This document shows, piece after piece, positions 24,238 through 34,080 of a stretch of 64,000 nt of DNA. This DNA comes from Winogradskyella arenosi. Its GTDB lineage: Bacteria; Bacteroidota; Bacteroidia; Flavobacteriales; Flavobacteriaceae. Below the pieces are notes generated by a model, which ran no database searches, had not been told where the DNA came from, and was given only the letters and a program-made list of their open reading frames with translations. Position numbers and translations under genes: made by a program. The stretch covers positions 62,001 to 126,000 of the forward strand of contig NZ_QPJO01000001.1 of assembly GCF_003337305.1 (NCBI RefSeq), written 5' to 3'. Within the stretch, counting starts at the first letter, position 1. The number at the start of each line of letters is the position of its first letter.

Positions 24238-25512
24238 ATGCTAAAGCATCTGTTTGTCGTTTTATTACTAACGCTTGCCACTTACAGTCATGCCCAACAG
24301 CAGCCTACCCCACAATCAAAAAAAGCAGAAAGAGACTCGATAAAACGTACCGAGTTTATTAAACAAATTGGTAATGGTTATTTGCCATTTAATTACTTTA
24401 ATATTGATCTGCGTTACCTTATTAAATTTAATCAATATGAAGGCTTACGAAGTGGACTAGGCGGGATCACCAATGATGCGTTTTCAGAAAAGTACCGCAT
24501 AAATGGCTATGCCGTTTATGGCTTTAAAGACAAAGCCATAAAATATAAAATTGGCGGCGGTTTTAGAATTGATGAAACCACAGACACTTGGATTAACCTC
24601 GCTTATATTGACGACTTACAAGAAACCGGAAGCTCTAAATTTTTAACCGATAAGCGTTTTTTTACATTTTTTGAACCACGTTTATTAAATATTGATTTGT
24701 TCCATAGACATATTACCAAGTCTATAGCCATTCATCATAAACTCTCTAACCACCTTCTTACTGAAACACAGGTGGCCACTTCTAAAATAAACCCCACCTA
24801 TAATTATAGCTATCTCCTAAATGGAGAAAGCTATAACAATTTCAACCTCACTACAGCGCAGATGAGTTTGCAATGGAGTCCTTTTAGTACCTATAAATTT
24901 ATTAATGATAACCTTAAAGAAACCAAAGATGGCTATCCAAAATTTACGCTTCAAGTCACGCAGGCCTTTAAATCTATTTTAGGAAGTGATTTTAATTTTT
25001 CTAAACTCGATTTTAGAACTCTACAACAATTCAACCATAAAAATAATGCTAAAACTAGCATTACCTTAGTGGCCGGTATTGCAGGTGGTAACGCACCATT
25101 AACGCACCTCTACCACGCCTACCCTAACAATATTACTAAAGAAGCCATTATGCAACGGTTTTCTGTGGCGGGATTAAATAGTTTTGAAACCATGTATTTT
25201 AATGAGTTTTTTAGTGATAAGTTTTCAACATTACAACTCAAACACGCCTTTAGTCCATTTAAGATTTCTAGCCGTTTCAAACCGCAATTGGTTCTTATTT
25301 CTCGTTATGCAGTTGGCGATATGAACAGTATTGATAAACATCAAGGTATTGACTTTAAAACCTTAGATAAGCTTTACTCCGAATCGGGCTTTGAAATTAA
25401 CAAGCTACTCTTTGGCTTCGGGCTTAGTTTTGCCTACCGCTATGGAGGCTACCACCTCCCAAATTTAGAAGATAATATTGCCTTTAAATTTACCTTTAAC
25501 ATTTCCTTATAA
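24238..25512 (+). CDS. Outer-membrane barrel protein related to the DUF5686 C-terminus
   Basis: This 424-residue protein has a signal peptide (cleavage near TYSHAQQ) and then a beta-barrel that I recognise as the C-terminal half of DUF5686 proteins: the NSFETMYFNEFFS segment, the FTLQVTQAFKSILGSDFNFSK segment, and the closing LYSESGFEINKLLFGFGLSF, YRYGGYHLPNLEDNIA and a terminal aromatic-Phe pattern. Typical family members are about 800 residues, with a carboxypeptidase-regulatory-like domain in front; here that front part is absent, leaving only the barrel. It probably sits in the outer membrane; its cargo or partner is unknown. It stands between the frr terminator and an RND exporter gene. 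Confidence 0.8.
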   Translation: MLKHLFVVLLLTLATYSHAQQQPTPQSKKAERDSIKRTEFIKQIGNGYLPFNYFNIDLRYLIKFNQYEGLRSGLGGITNDAFSEKYRINGYAVYGFKDKAIKYKIGGGFRIDETTDTWINLAYIDDLQETGSSKFLTDKRFFTFFEPRLLNIDLFHRHITKSIAIHHKLSNHLLTETQVATSKINPTYNYSYLLNGESYNNFNLTTAQMSLQWSPFSTYKFINDNLKETKDGYPKFTLQVTQAFKSILGSDFNFSKLDFRTLQQFNHKNNAKTSITLVAGIAGGNAPLTHLYHAYPNNITKEAIMQRFSVAGLNSFETMYFNEFFSDKFSTLQLKHAFSPFKISSRFKPQLVLISRYAVGDMNSIDKHQGIDFKTLDKLYSESGFEINKLLFGFGLSFAYRYGGYHLPNLEDNIAFKFTFNISL

Positions 25513-25560
25513 AGGAAATTATATTCCTGTTAATTAAGTTACAATTCCTTAGGTTTTTTC

Positions 25561-25568
25561 TACCTTTG
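25561..25568 (+). promoter_or_regulatory. Predicted -7 box of the RND exporter gene
   Basis: TACCTTTG followed by CC matches TAnnTTTG and lies 109 bases before the ATG at 25678. No clear TTG -33 box is present, so support is partial. Confidence 0.4.
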
Positions 25569-25677
25569 CCGCTCATTTCTCTCAAGGGAAGTGATTTATG
25601 AATGGGAACCATTTCATTAAAAAAATCGTTATTTCAACCCGTATCTTAAGAGCTGGCTCTGAGAAATATATTAATGC

Positions 25678-28092
25678 ATGTTTAAAATTTTAACCACAGG
25701 ATTTTGGGAAGCTATTGCAAGACTTATTCTTCGTAATAAAATTATAATACTCATTGCCATTGTTTTGGCCACGGTCTTTTTCAGTTCGCAATGGAAATAC
25801 ATGCAGTTTTCATCTACAGAGGCTAATTTATTGCCCGATGATCACGAAACCAACCTTGTTTATAACGACTTTTTAGAAATTTTTGGAGAGGAAGGAAATC
25901 TTGTGGTCCTAGGAGTTAAAGACTCTACCATCTTCACGGTAAAACAATTGAATGCTTGGAATAACCTGGCGGATTCCTTTAAAGGCTATGATGAAGTCGA
26001 TGCGGTTTTATCCATTAAAGATCTTCAAAAATTAGTTAAAAACACGGAGAAAGAACGCTTCGATTTAAAACCGTTTATTAAAGACTCCATTGCCAATAAG
26101 CAACAAATTTTAGCCCTAGAAAAGGAGCTTTTTGAGCAGTATCCTTTTTACGATAATTTCTTATTTAATGCCGAGACTAAAACCATAAGAACGGCCATCT
26201 ATCTTAAAAAAGATATTATTAATACTCCGGCAAGGAAAGTATTTATTCTTAATGTCCTTCAAGAAAAAATTGATGCTTTTGAAGCCCAATCGGGTCTCGA
26301 TGTTAGAGTGTCTGGAATGCCGTACATCCGTACCCTAAACTCTAAAAGTATTATAGACGAAATTCCTGTTTTTATTGGTGGTGCGCTTTTTGTTACCTCT
26401 CTAATCTTCTTTTTATTCTTTAGGTCTTTTAGAGCCACCTTTATTTCTTTAATTGTGGTCTGTGTTGGGGTAATGTGGACCTTTGGTATTCTAGGCATGT
26501 TAGGTTATGAGATTACTGTACTTACGGCTTTAATTCCGCCCTTAATTATTGTTATTGGAATTCCGAATTGTGTTTTCTTAATTAATAAATACCAACAAGA
26601 AGTTAAATCGCATGGTAATAAAGTAAAATCCTTACAGCGTGTTATTACTAAAGTAGGGAATGCGACTTTAATGACCAATGTTACCACGGCTTCTGGTTTT
26701 GGTACATTTATATTAACAGAAAGTACCTTATTAAAAGAATTTGGTATTGTTGCCTCCTTAAGTATTTTGGCGATTTTCATGTTGTGCTTGCTAATCATTC
26801 CTATCATGTACACGTTCTTACCTTTTCCTAAAGAACGTCATTTAGAGCACTTAAATAAGCGTTGGATTGGCGCTTTTGTACATTGGATGGAGTCTATGGT
26901 GAAGAACAAAAAAATCAGCATCTACATCACCACCCTTATTTTAATTATCACAGGAATTATTGGGGTCTATCAAATTAAAATTTCAGGAAGTCTTATTGAA
27001 GACATGCCGCAAGACACCGATTTTTTTAGCGATATCCGATTTTTCGAATCTGAGTTTAATGGAATTATGCCCTTAGAGATCATGATTGATACTAAGCGTA
27101 AAAAAGGCGTGATGAAATTATCAACCTTAAAGCGTATGGATGAATTGGAAGATCTCATTATTGAAATTCCAGAATTATCACGTCCTATTTCTGTTGTGAG
27201 TTTGGTAAAATACAGTAAACAGGCCTACTATAACGGAAATCCTAAATATTACCAATTACCGACCAGTCAAGAAAACAGCTTTATTCTGTCTTACGCTAAA
27301 AACTCTACTTCCAACACGGATATGTTAAGTGATTTTGTAGATCGTACAGGGCAATATGCTCGTATCACGACGTTTATGAAAGATATTGGTACGGATAAGA
27401 TGGAGCGTATTCAAGAGGATCTTCAAAATAAAATTGATAAATTATTTCCAGAGGAACGTTACGAAGTGACCATCACCGGAAAGGCTTTAGTCTTTTTAAA
27501 AGGGACCAAATACTTGGTTAAAAACTTATTGATTTCATTGACCTTAGCCATTGTTCTTATTGCCTTATTTATGGCTTACCTTTTCCGTTCGTTTAAGATG
27601 ATAGTGGTCTCGCTAATTCCTAATCTACTCCCGTTATTAATTACGGCCGGTATTATGGGCTTTATAGGTGTACCAATTAAGCCATCAACTATTTTAGTCT
27701 TTAGTATTGCTTTTGGGATTTCGGTAGATGATACCATTCACTTTTTAGCCAAATACAGACAAGAATTACAAGCCAATAACTGGAAAATTAGAAAATCAGT
27801 TTACGGGGCTCTGAGAGAAACTGGGGTGAGTATGATTTATACCTCTATCGTTTTATTCTTCGGGTTTTCAGTATTTACCATCTCTAGTTTTGGCGGAACC
27901 GTAGCTTTAGGAGCGTTAGTTTCTATAACATTGTTATTTGCTATGCTCTCTAACTTATTATTATTACCATCGTTATTACTATCTTTAGAACGAAATATTG
28001 CAAATAAGGAAGTCTTGAAAAAACCGTCGATAAATATTATTCCTCCAGAGGGTGACGACGAAGCTTCTAGCGATAACAAAAAGCACGATTAA
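25678..28092 (+). CDS. RND/MMPL family exporter (HAE3 type)
   Basis: This 804-residue inner-membrane protein has the duplicated MMPL layout: one helix near residue 25, a large periplasmic loop, five or six clustered helices (about 225-380), then a repeat with a helix near 410, a loop and the final helix cluster (about 615-775). Motifs such as [15 protein letters not shown] and [16 protein letters not shown] mark the paired helices that carry proton-relay Asp residues in the RND superfamily. HAE3-type proteins export lipids, hopanoids or sterol-like molecules in known cases, but the cargo here is undetermined. There is no adjacent fusion protein or TolC. The last 20 codons end just ahead of asnS. 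Confidence 0.88.
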   Translation: MFKILTTGFWEAIARLILRNKIIILIAIVLATVFFSSQWKYMQFSSTEANLLPDDHETNLVYNDFLEIFGEEGNLVVLGVKDSTIFTVKQLNAWNNLADSFKGYDEVDAVLSIKDLQKLVKNTEKERFDLKPFIKDSIANKQQILALEKELFEQYPFYDNFLFNAETKTIRTAIYLKKDIINTPARKVFILNVLQEKIDAFEAQSGLDVRVSGMPYIRTLNSKSIIDEIPVFIGGALFVTSLIFFLFFRSFRATFISLIVVCVGVMWTFGILGMLGYEITVLTALIPPLIIVIGIPNCVFLINKYQQEVKSHGNKVKSLQRVITKVGNATLMTNVTTASGFGTFILTESTLLKEFGIVASLSILAIFMLCLLIIPIMYTFLPFPKERHLEHLNKRWIGAFVHWMESMVKNKKISIYITTLILIITGIIGVYQIKISGSLIEDMPQDTDFFSDIRFFESEFNGIMPLEIMIDTKRKKGVMKLSTLKRMDELEDLIIEIPELSRPISVVSLVKYSKQAYYNGNPKYYQLPTSQENSFILSYAKNSTSNTDMLSDFVDRTGQYARITTFMKDIGTDKMERIQEDLQNKIDKLFPEERYEVTITGKALVFLKGTKYLVKNLLISLTLAIVLIALFMAYLFRSFKMIVVSLIPNLLPLLITAGIMGFIGVPIKPSTILVFSIAFGISVDDTIHFLAKYRQELQANNWKIRKSVYGALRETGVSMIYTSIVLFFGFSVFTISSFGGTVALGALVSITLLFAMLSNLLLLPSLLLSLERNIANKEVLKKPSINIIPPEGDDEASSDNKKHD

Positions 28093-28123
28093 ATTAAATT
28101 TTAGCATTCAAAATAATAAAAAA

Positions 28124-29557
28124 ATGACTTCAAAAACTGTAGCTGAACTACTATCTCAAGAGGTAACTTTACAAGAAGTGACCATTAAAGGTTGGGTGAG
28201 AACTTTTAGAGCCAAGCGATTTATCGCTTTAAATGATGGGTCTACCATAAACAATATCCAATGTGTCGTTGATTTTGAAAATTTTGACGAGGCTACTTTA
28301 AAACGTATCACCACAGGCGCTGCCATCCATGTTACAGGAGATTTGGTAGAAAGCCAAGGGAAAGGACAATCCGTAGAGATTGTTGTAAAAACATTAGAGA
28401 TTTTAGGTGATTCTGATCCTGAAACCTACCCTATTCAACCTAAAAAACACTCTTTTGAGTTTTTAAGAGAGAACGCACACTTACGTACAAGAACAAACAC
28501 TTTTAGTGCTGTAATGCGTTTACGTTCTTCATTGTCTTTTGCTGTTCACAAATATTTTAATGAGAATGGTTTTAACTATATGCATACACCAATTATTACC
28601 GGAAGTGATGCTGAAGGTGCAGGTGAAATGTTTAAAGTGACCAACTTAGATGCAAAAAATCCACCGTTAAATGAGGACGGTTTTGTAAATTATAAGGAAG
28701 ATTTCTTCGGAAAGGAAACCAATTTAACCGTATCTGGACAATTAGAAGCTGAGACGTATGCCATGTCTTTAGGTAAAGTCTACACGTTTGGCCCGACCTT
28801 TAGAGCAGAAAACTCGAACACCTCACGTCACTTAGCTGAATTCTGGATGATAGAACCAGAAGTTGCTTTTATGGATTTGGCCGGTAATATGGACTTAGCA
28901 GAAGATTTTATGAAATCGGTTTTAAGCTATGTTTTAGAGCACAATAAGGAAGATTTAGAGTTCTTAGATAAGCGTTTAGCAGATGAAGATAAGACCAAGC
29001 CACAAGCCGAGCGCAGTGCTATGGGCTTAGTTGAAAAAATTAAATTTGTTGTCGATAACAACTTTAAACGTGTAAGCTATACAGAAGCGATTGATATTCT
29101 TAAAAGCTCGAAACCTAATAAAAAGAAGAAATTCAACTATATTATTGAAGAATGGGGTGCTGATTTACAATCTGAACACGAGCGTTTCTTAGTTGAGAAG
29201 CACTTTAAATGTCCGGTAATTTTATTTGATTACCCTGCAAATATTAAAGCGTTTTACATGCGTTTAAACGAAGATGGTAAAACGGTAAGAGCCATGGATA
29301 TTTTATTCCCTGGCATTGGTGAAATGGTCGGCGGATCGCAACGTGAAGAACGTTTAGACGTTTTAAAAGAAAAAATGAAAGCCTTAGATATTGACGAGGA
29401 AGAATTATGGTGGTATCTAGACCTCCGTAAATACGGTTCTGCGGTCCACTCTGGCTTTGGTTTAGGATTTGAGCGTTTAGTGATGTTTGCTACCGGAATG
29501 AGTAATATTAGAGATGTTATTCCTTTCCCTAGAACGCCACAAAATGCGGAATTTTAA
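28124..29557 (+). CDS. asnS: Asparagine--tRNA ligase
   Basis: This 477-residue class IIb synthetase charges tRNA-Asn. It has an N-terminal OB-fold anticodon-binding domain (about 1-105, [19 protein letters not shown]) and a catalytic domain with motif 2 in [22 protein letters not shown] and motif 3 in [13 protein letters not shown] start it at the ATG at 28124, which gives the family N-terminus [11 protein letters not shown]; an in-frame GTG at 28052 would overlap the exporter gene and add 24 residues without homology. The presence of asnS implies direct Asn-tRNA charging. It ends at a strong terminator. Confidence 0.97.
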   Translation: MTSKTVAELLSQEVTLQEVTIKGWVRTFRAKRFIALNDGSTINNIQCVVDFENFDEATLKRITTGAAIHVTGDLVESQGKGQSVEIVVKTLEILGDSDPETYPIQPKKHSFEFLRENAHLRTRTNTFSAVMRLRSSLSFAVHKYFNENGFNYMHTPIITGSDAEGAGEMFKVTNLDAKNPPLNEDGFVNYKEDFFGKETNLTVSGQLEAETYAMSLGKVYTFGPTFRAENSNTSRHLAEFWMIEPEVAFMDLAGNMDLAEDFMKSVLSYVLEHNKEDLEFLDKRLADEDKTKPQAERSAMGLVEKIKFVVDNNFKRVSYTEAIDILKSSKPNKKKKFNYIIEEWGADLQSEHERFLVEKHFKCPVILFDYPANIKAFYMRLNEDGKTVRAMDILFPGIGEMVGGSQREERLDVLKEKMKALDIDEEELWWYLDLRKYGSAVHSGFGLGFERLVMFATGMSNIRDVIPFPRTPQNAEF

Positions 29558-29571
29558 TGGATATATCATAT

Positions 29572-29608
29572 AACCTGATGGGATTTTAGAATCCTATCAG
29601 GTTTTTTT
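29572..29608 (+). terminator. Intrinsic terminator after asnS
   Basis: AACCTGATGGGAT (29572-29584) pairs with ATCCTATCAGGTT (29591-29603) with one G-T, followed by a T run to 29608. Confidence 0.9.
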
Positions 29609-29636
29609 CATTACTTTTATAAGCAACAGAAATTTT

Positions 29637-31106
29637 ATGTCTCTTAAGCAGTTTTTACAATTTAAACTCTCACAAAAGCTCTCGCCACAGCAGATTCAAC
29701 TGATGAAGTTGATACAACTGCCTACGCAAGCTTTTGAGCAACGTTTAAAACAAGAATTAGAAGAAAACCCAGCCTTAGATACGGGCAAAGAATCGGAAGC
29801 TTTAGAAGATAATTTTGACGAGTTTGATAACTCTGATACTGAATACGAAGAGGACAGCGACAATATTGATGCAGAAGATATTAATATTGACGAATATCTC
29901 AGCGATGATGAAGTCCCAGAATACCGTACACAAGCTAATAATTACAGTGCGGATGATGAGGAAAAAACCATGCCTTATGCTGCAGGAACCTCGTTTACTC
30001 AGCATCTTATTAACCAACTCAACACCTTTCGTTTAACCGAAAACCAAGAGGAAATTGCTTATTTCTTAGTGGGTAGTGTAGATGAGAGTGGTTACATTCG
30101 TCGTTCTTTAGCCGACATTACAGACGATTTAGCTTTTACCCAAAACATTTATACTACAGAAGAAGAGGTAGAAGAGGTTTTAAAAGTGGTACATCAGTTA
30201 GATCCGGCCGGGGTAGGCGCAAGAAATCTGCAAGAGTGCCTAAGCATACAATTACATAGAAAAGAGCAAAGTCCGGATGTGGCCTTAGCCACCACTATCA
30301 TTGATAAAGGTTTTGAACAATTTACTAAGAAGCATTATAAAAAATTAATGCAGAAGTTCAATATCACTGAAGAACAACTTAAGGAGGCTATTGAAGAAAT
30401 AGAGCGTTTAAACCCAAAACCAGGAGGCTCTTACGCCGGGAACAACAAGATGGTAGAACATATTGTACCCGATTTTGCCATTAAAATTGTAGATGGTGAA
30501 TTAGAACTGACGCTCAATGGTAGAAACGCACCAGAATTACACGTTTCTAGAGAATATAACAACATGCTTAAAGGGTATAAGGCTACAAAAGAAAAGTCTA
30601 AAGCCCAAAAGGATGCCGTAATGTTTATTAAGCAAAAACTAGATGCTGCTAAATGGTTTATTGAAGCGGTAAGGCAACGCCAGCAAACTTTGTTTGTAAC
30701 CATGAGCTCCATTATGCATTACCAAAAAGAATATTTCTTAACCGGTGACGAGCGCAATTTACGTCCGATGATTTTAAAGGATATTGCCGACGAAATTGAT
30801 ATGGACGTTTCTACCATATCACGTGTGGCTAATAGCAAATATGTAGACACCCCATATGGTACCAAATTGATTAAAGAATTCTTTTCAGAATCTATGACCA
30901 ATGACCAAGGTGAAGAAGTTTCTACACGAGAAATTAAGAAAATATTAGAAACGGTTATCGAGGAAGAAAGTAAAAAGAAGCCTTTAACTGATGAAGCCCT
31001 TTCAAAGATTTTAAAAGAAAAAGGATACCCTATTGCAAGACGAACGGTTGCCAAATATAGAGAACAACTCGACATTCCTGTAGCAAGACTGAGAAAAGAA
31101 CTCTAA
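29637..31106 (+). CDS. rpoN: RNA polymerase sigma-54 factor
   Basis: This 489-residue sigma-54 protein directs enhancer-dependent transcription. The N-terminal region I is glutamine/leucine-rich (LSQKLSPQQIQLMKLIQLPTQ), the acidic region II is strongly Asp/Glu-rich (about 50-115), the core-binding domain follows, and the C-terminal RpoN box appears as ARRTVAKYRE near residue 470. The HTH region shows DVSTISRVANSKYVDTPYG. A sigma-54 activator is expected elsewhere; none is in this window. It is followed after ten bases by a PAP2-like membrane protein gene, probably in the same transcript. Confidence 0.97.
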   Translation: MSLKQFLQFKLSQKLSPQQIQLMKLIQLPTQAFEQRLKQELEENPALDTGKESEALEDNFDEFDNSDTEYEEDSDNIDAEDINIDEYLSDDEVPEYRTQANNYSADDEEKTMPYAAGTSFTQHLINQLNTFRLTENQEEIAYFLVGSVDESGYIRRSLADITDDLAFTQNIYTTEEEVEEVLKVVHQLDPAGVGARNLQECLSIQLHRKEQSPDVALATTIIDKGFEQFTKKHYKKLMQKFNITEEQLKEAIEEIERLNPKPGGSYAGNNKMVEHIVPDFAIKIVDGELELTLNGRNAPELHVSREYNNMLKGYKATKEKSKAQKDAVMFIKQKLDAAKWFIEAVRQRQQTLFVTMSSIMHYQKEYFLTGDERNLRPMILKDIADEIDMDVSTISRVANSKYVDTPYGTKLIKEFFSESMTNDQGEEVSTREIKKILETVIEEESKKKPLTDEALSKILKEKGYPIARRTVAKYREQLDIPVARLRKEL

Positions 31107-31116
31107 GAACACTCCG

Positions 31117-31725
31117 ATGAAAAATTTTATTTTAAAGGGAGTATCGTTTGTATTTCATCCGTTAATCATGCCACTGTTGGGAGTGTTATTTTACTTTTCT
31201 AAAACGCCGAGATATATTCCAACGGCGGTTATGAAAGCTAAAATATTCTCTATTGTTATTTTAACTATCATTCTCCCGATCCTCTTATTTTTCTTACTTA
31301 AAACGATTAATAAGGTTCAGAGTATCTATTTAAAAAGTACCCAAGAGCGTTTAATACCGCTTTTCATCAATTGTATTATTCTTGCTTTAATTTTAATTAG
31401 AGTCCTTACCCCTAATGAGATTATAGAGCTATATTATTTCTTTTTAGGGATACTATTTTCAACCTTGATCTGCTTTATTTTAGCCGTGTTTAAATTTAAA
31501 GCGAGTATCCATATGATTGCCGCATCCGGCTTCTTTATGTTTGCCGTTGGCCTTAGTTTACATTATCATATTAACATTAACGGAACCATAGCGCTCATGA
31601 TGATTATTATGGGGGCCATAGCAACCTCTAGACTGCATTTAAAAGCGCACACCAACAAAGAACTCATTATTGGTGTTTTAACGGGCTTAGGGCCGCAATT
31701 TTTACTCTTAAATTATTGGTTATAG
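31117..31725 (+). CDS. PAP2-like integral membrane protein
   Basis: This 202-residue polytopic protein has about five or six hydrophobic segments. Two late segments resemble the phosphatase motifs of the PAP2 superfamily: the KASIHMIAASGF stretch (near 140-151) and SRLHLKAHTNKELIIGVLTG near the C-terminus, where His and Arg/Lys of motif 3 would act on lipid phosphate. The classical PSGH motif is not intact (ASIHM), so catalysis is uncertain and a lipid-transport or structural role is possible. It follows rpoN by ten bases and its stop codon overlaps the end of the convergent PorT-like gene by six bases. Confidence 0.7.
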   Translation: MKNFILKGVSFVFHPLIMPLLGVLFYFSKTPRYIPTAVMKAKIFSIVILTIILPILLFFLLKTINKVQSIYLKSTQERLIPLFINCIILALILIRVLTPNEIIELYYFFLGILFSTLICFILAVFKFKASIHMIAASGFFMFAVGLSLHYHININGTIALMMIIMGAIATSRLHLKAHTNKELIIGVLTGLGPQFLLLNYWL

Positions 31726-32418
31726 AATATAGAACATCAATCCTAATTTGATGGCTTTTGTATCTAAAGCGTTACCATTAAATGTCGATTCCTTATCAAA
31801 AATGGTATTCAAACCATAGTACATATGAAAATTCCAAGTGCCATAGCCAGCGCTTAAGGTTAAGCCATATTGTAGAGGTTCAAAACGATCGCTATTACTA
31901 ATTTTAACGTCCCCTAAATCGCTTTTAAACTTAGCGATACTCTGTACGAGGTAACCAACTTTAAAACCGGTATAAATACGCCAAAAGTTGTAATCTGTAG
32001 CGGTAGAGGTTCGCCAACGGATCTCAAAAGGAACTTCAATAAGATAGGTTTCAAATTTATTTTTAGACACGTTATAGTCATCTTCATCAATAGCTGTAAA
32101 AACAACCTCATTATCGACCTCTTGAATTAAAATATTTTTCTGATTATAACTATTTCCAGAAATTCCCAAACCAATACCTATAGCCACGTTACGGCGTTTA
32201 TTAATCGGCATATCTCTGATAACGCCAAAATGGAATCCCGCAGAAAACCCGTTTTGAGAAATTCCTGAAGGTTTATCATTAAGTAAGTCATAGGTTACAG
32301 ATGCATAAAACTGATCTTCTCTATAATCCTTATAACGTTCTGTTAAATCGGTATTACCATTCTGAGAAAACCCCATAACACCTATAAACCCAAGTAAAAG
32401 TAAAACATGCCTTTTCAT
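31720..32418 (-). CDS. Outer-membrane beta-barrel protein (PorT-like)
   Basis: This 232-residue protein has a signal peptide (MKRHVLLLLGFIGVMGFSQ) and an eight-strand type barrel pattern with alternating aromatic residues, ending in LGLMFYIL, a good outer-membrane signal. It is similar in build to the PorT family of Bacteroidota envelope proteins. It lies downstream of the ExbB/ExbD operon on the same strand, but a terminator (32454-32484) separates it from exbD, so co-regulation is only partial. I do not claim it is the type IX secretion PorT itself, because the usual neighbours of that gene are missing. Confidence 0.75.
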   Translation of the reverse strand: MKRHVLLLLGFIGVMGFSQNGNTDLTERYKDYREDQFYASVTYDLLNDKPSGISQNGFSAGFHFGVIRDMPINKRRNVAIGIGLGISGNSYNQKNILIQEVDNEVVFTAIDEDDYNVSKNKFETYLIEVPFEIRWRTSTATDYNFWRIYTGFKVGYLVQSIAKFKSDLGDVKISNSDRFEPLQYGLTLSAGYGTWNFHMYYGLNTIFDKESTFNGNALDTKAIKLGLMFYIL

Positions 32419-32453
32419 GTTGATAAAGCTACAAAATCTTTAAAAGTAAATAA

Positions 32454-32484
32454 ACAAAAAAACGTCCTGATTGCTCAGGACGTT
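32454..32484 (-). terminator. Intrinsic terminator of the ExbB/ExbD operon (minus strand)
   Basis: AACGTCCTGA and TCAGGACGTT (32461-32484) form a perfect 10-bp stem with a four-base loop. On the minus strand the stem is followed by a run of T (32456-32462), fitting termination after the second exbD. Confidence 0.9.
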
Positions 32485-32512
32485 TTCTATATAAAATTAA
32501 GAAATTTTACAT

Positions 32513-32977
32513 TTATTGTGGCGCTTTTGTATTTGCAATGTACATTACTTTTAATGCATTTGCTTTACGTAGCTCTTGTTTAATATCGGATACCAAACCT
32601 GCATTTGTCTCTTTGTCTACTTTAAGACCGATAACAACTTTACTTTGCAGTTCTTCATTCATTTCGCTGATCCCTTGGTACACTGAAGACTGAACATCTT
32701 CAACGGTAATAAAAGCATCATTAAACTGAATTCTTGGCTCTTCACCAAATTGCTTATACTGACTACTTGGTTTCCCTGCATAAATAAAGATTGTTCTATC
32801 TTTCTTAAGCTTTTCAACCTGATCTGCACTAGGCAATCTGTTTTCAATCATTAGCGAACTGTCTCTCATTACAGTAGCAACCATAAAAAAGAAAAGCAAC
32901 ATAAATACAATATCTGGAAGTGATGCCGTTGAAATCGCTGGCAATTCACCTTTCTCCTTTTTTCTAAATTTAGACAT
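32513..32977 (-). CDS. exbD: ExbD/TolR family biopolymer transporter (second copy)
   Basis: This 154-residue protein has one transmembrane helix near the N-terminus (about 21-38) with the conserved proton-binding aspartate D22 in ASLPDIVFMLLFFFMV, then a periplasmic domain. With ExbB it forms a motor that turns the proton gradient into movement for TonB-type import or similar processes. It is the fourth gene of a minus-strand operon, 12 bases after the first exbD. Two ExbD copies in a row are common in Bacteroidota, and they presumably form a hetero-oligomeric stator. Confidence 0.92.
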   Translation of the reverse strand: MSKFRKKEKGELPAISTASLPDIVFMLLFFFMVATVMRDSSLMIENRLPSADQVEKLKKDRTIFIYAGKPSSQYKQFGEEPRIQFNDAFITVEDVQSSVYQGISEMNEELQSKVVIGLKVDKETNAGLVSDIKQELRKANALKVMYIANTKAPQ

Positions 32978-32989
32978 ACTTATTTGTTT

Positions 32990-33625
32990 TTAACTTTTAT
33001 CTGGTTCTGCTTCAGACAATTTCATTGGGAAAAGTTTCTTAATGGTCTCAATACGCTCATTAAGGACTTCATCCTTACTAAATTGATTCTTCTCTTTCTC
33101 TTCTAACATTGCAGCGTAAACATTGTCTGCATTAGGATAATACTTCTTGTATAATCTTTCTGCCTCACGTTCTCTTAAGAAGTTGTAGGCTGCGACCAAT
33201 TCATTCTGTACATCCATGTACTTCTCGTAAGAAGTCTCTCTGTCATGCTTCATTGAGATAATTGCTTTATCGGGGTGATCAGAAGACTCTTCTAATCGTT
33301 TCCCTTTACAATAATCACAAGATTCACCTGCTGGGTTAGTACCACCACCATTATCTAAAAAGTCAATTGCTGCTTGTCTTAATTCACTAATAGGCATTTC
33401 CTCTTCTTCTACTAAGAGTTGGTTATTCCTGTTAATGTTTACAGTAAATAGATTTTTTTGTCTAATGATAGGAGGCTCTACTTGAGTATCGTCAATAGGT
33501 GGCAAACTTCTTAATAATCCTTTATCCTTTTCAATAGTAGTTGTTACTAAGAAAAATATAAGTAATAAGAAGGCAATGTCAGCCATTGATCCTGCATTTA
33601 CTTCGGGTGCTGCTCTTTTTGCCAT
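32990..33625 (-). CDS. exbD: ExbD/TolR family biopolymer transporter (first copy, with CxxC insert)
   Basis: This 211-residue protein has a single N-terminal membrane helix bearing the proton-binding aspartate D16 (SMADIAFLLLIFFLV). It is longer than the usual ExbD (about 140-150 residues): the periplasmic part carries an extra segment with a CDYC motif (C103 and C106) next to charged helices and a C-terminal tail of about 60 residues. The CxxC could bind a metal or form a disulfide in the periplasm. It lies eight bases after the 145-residue membrane protein and before the second exbD. Confidence 0.9.
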   Translation of the reverse strand: MAKRAAPEVNAGSMADIAFLLLIFFLVTTTIEKDKGLLRSLPPIDDTQVEPPIIRQKNLFTVNINRNNQLLVEEEEMPISELRQAAIDFLDNGGGTNPAGESCDYCKGKRLEESSDHPDKAIISMKHDRETSYEKYMDVQNELVAAYNFLREREAERLYKKYYPNADNVYAAMLEEKEKNQFSKDEVLNERIETIKKLFPMKLSEAEPDKS

Positions 33626-33633
33626 ACTATTAA

Positions 33634-34071
33634 TTATTTACTTATTACTTTTTTAACACCTGAGAAAGTCATTGTAACAGCCGCAATTGCTAATAGAATA
33701 TAAAATGCTATTAAACCTGCGCCTACCATATGAGACTCTCCTTCTGTAGCCATTACGTCTCCGTTTTTATAACCCATTGGGTCACCACCAGAAACGACAT
33801 AAGAAATAATTAATACTACTGCAAAAGCACCAATACCAATTAAAGTACTCTTAAGAGAACCTGTGTTTGTAAATAGATTTTTTAAAACAAAAACTACTAC
33901 AAATAGCACAGCTAATCCTAATATAACGTAAGCAGTGTAAGCCATAGGCTCAAACAACCCTGCTTTTTCGCCTGTCTCCATAGCTTCATCACCAGCAGCC
34001 AAAACTCTTATTAGAGAAATGATACCGAACAAGCTAAGAACAGCGACTAATATTTTTAATATTTTGTGCAT
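33634..34071 (-). CDS. Membrane protein of ExbB/ExbD operon, function unknown
   Basis: This 145-residue protein has four likely transmembrane helices: an N-terminal one (ILVAVLSLFGIISLIRVLA), two central ones and a last near the C-terminus. A short acidic loop (GDEAMETGEKAGLFEP) lies after helix 1. No known domain is recognised. It is cistron two of the operon, between ExbB and the first ExbD, with spacers of eight and nine bases, so it is probably a component of the same proton-driven machine. The place between ExbB and ExbD is conserved in Flavobacteriaceae, as far as I recall. Confidence 0.72.
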   Translation of the reverse strand: MHKILKILVAVLSLFGIISLIRVLAAGDEAMETGEKAGLFEPMAYTAYVILGLAVLFVVVFVLKNLFTNTGSLKSTLIGIGAFAVVLIISYVVSGGDPMGYKNGDVMATEGESHMVGAGLIAFYILLAIAAVTMTFSGVKKVISK

Positions 34072-34080
34072 AATTAATTT

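Noticed and set aside
26505-26813. Antisense ORF inside the RND/MMPL gene
   Set aside because: It is the shadow of a hydrophobic repeat segment in the real coding frame.
28052-28123. GTG start extending asnS by 24 residues
   Set aside because: It overlaps the end of the RND exporter gene and adds residues not expected in the family; ATG at 28124 fits.
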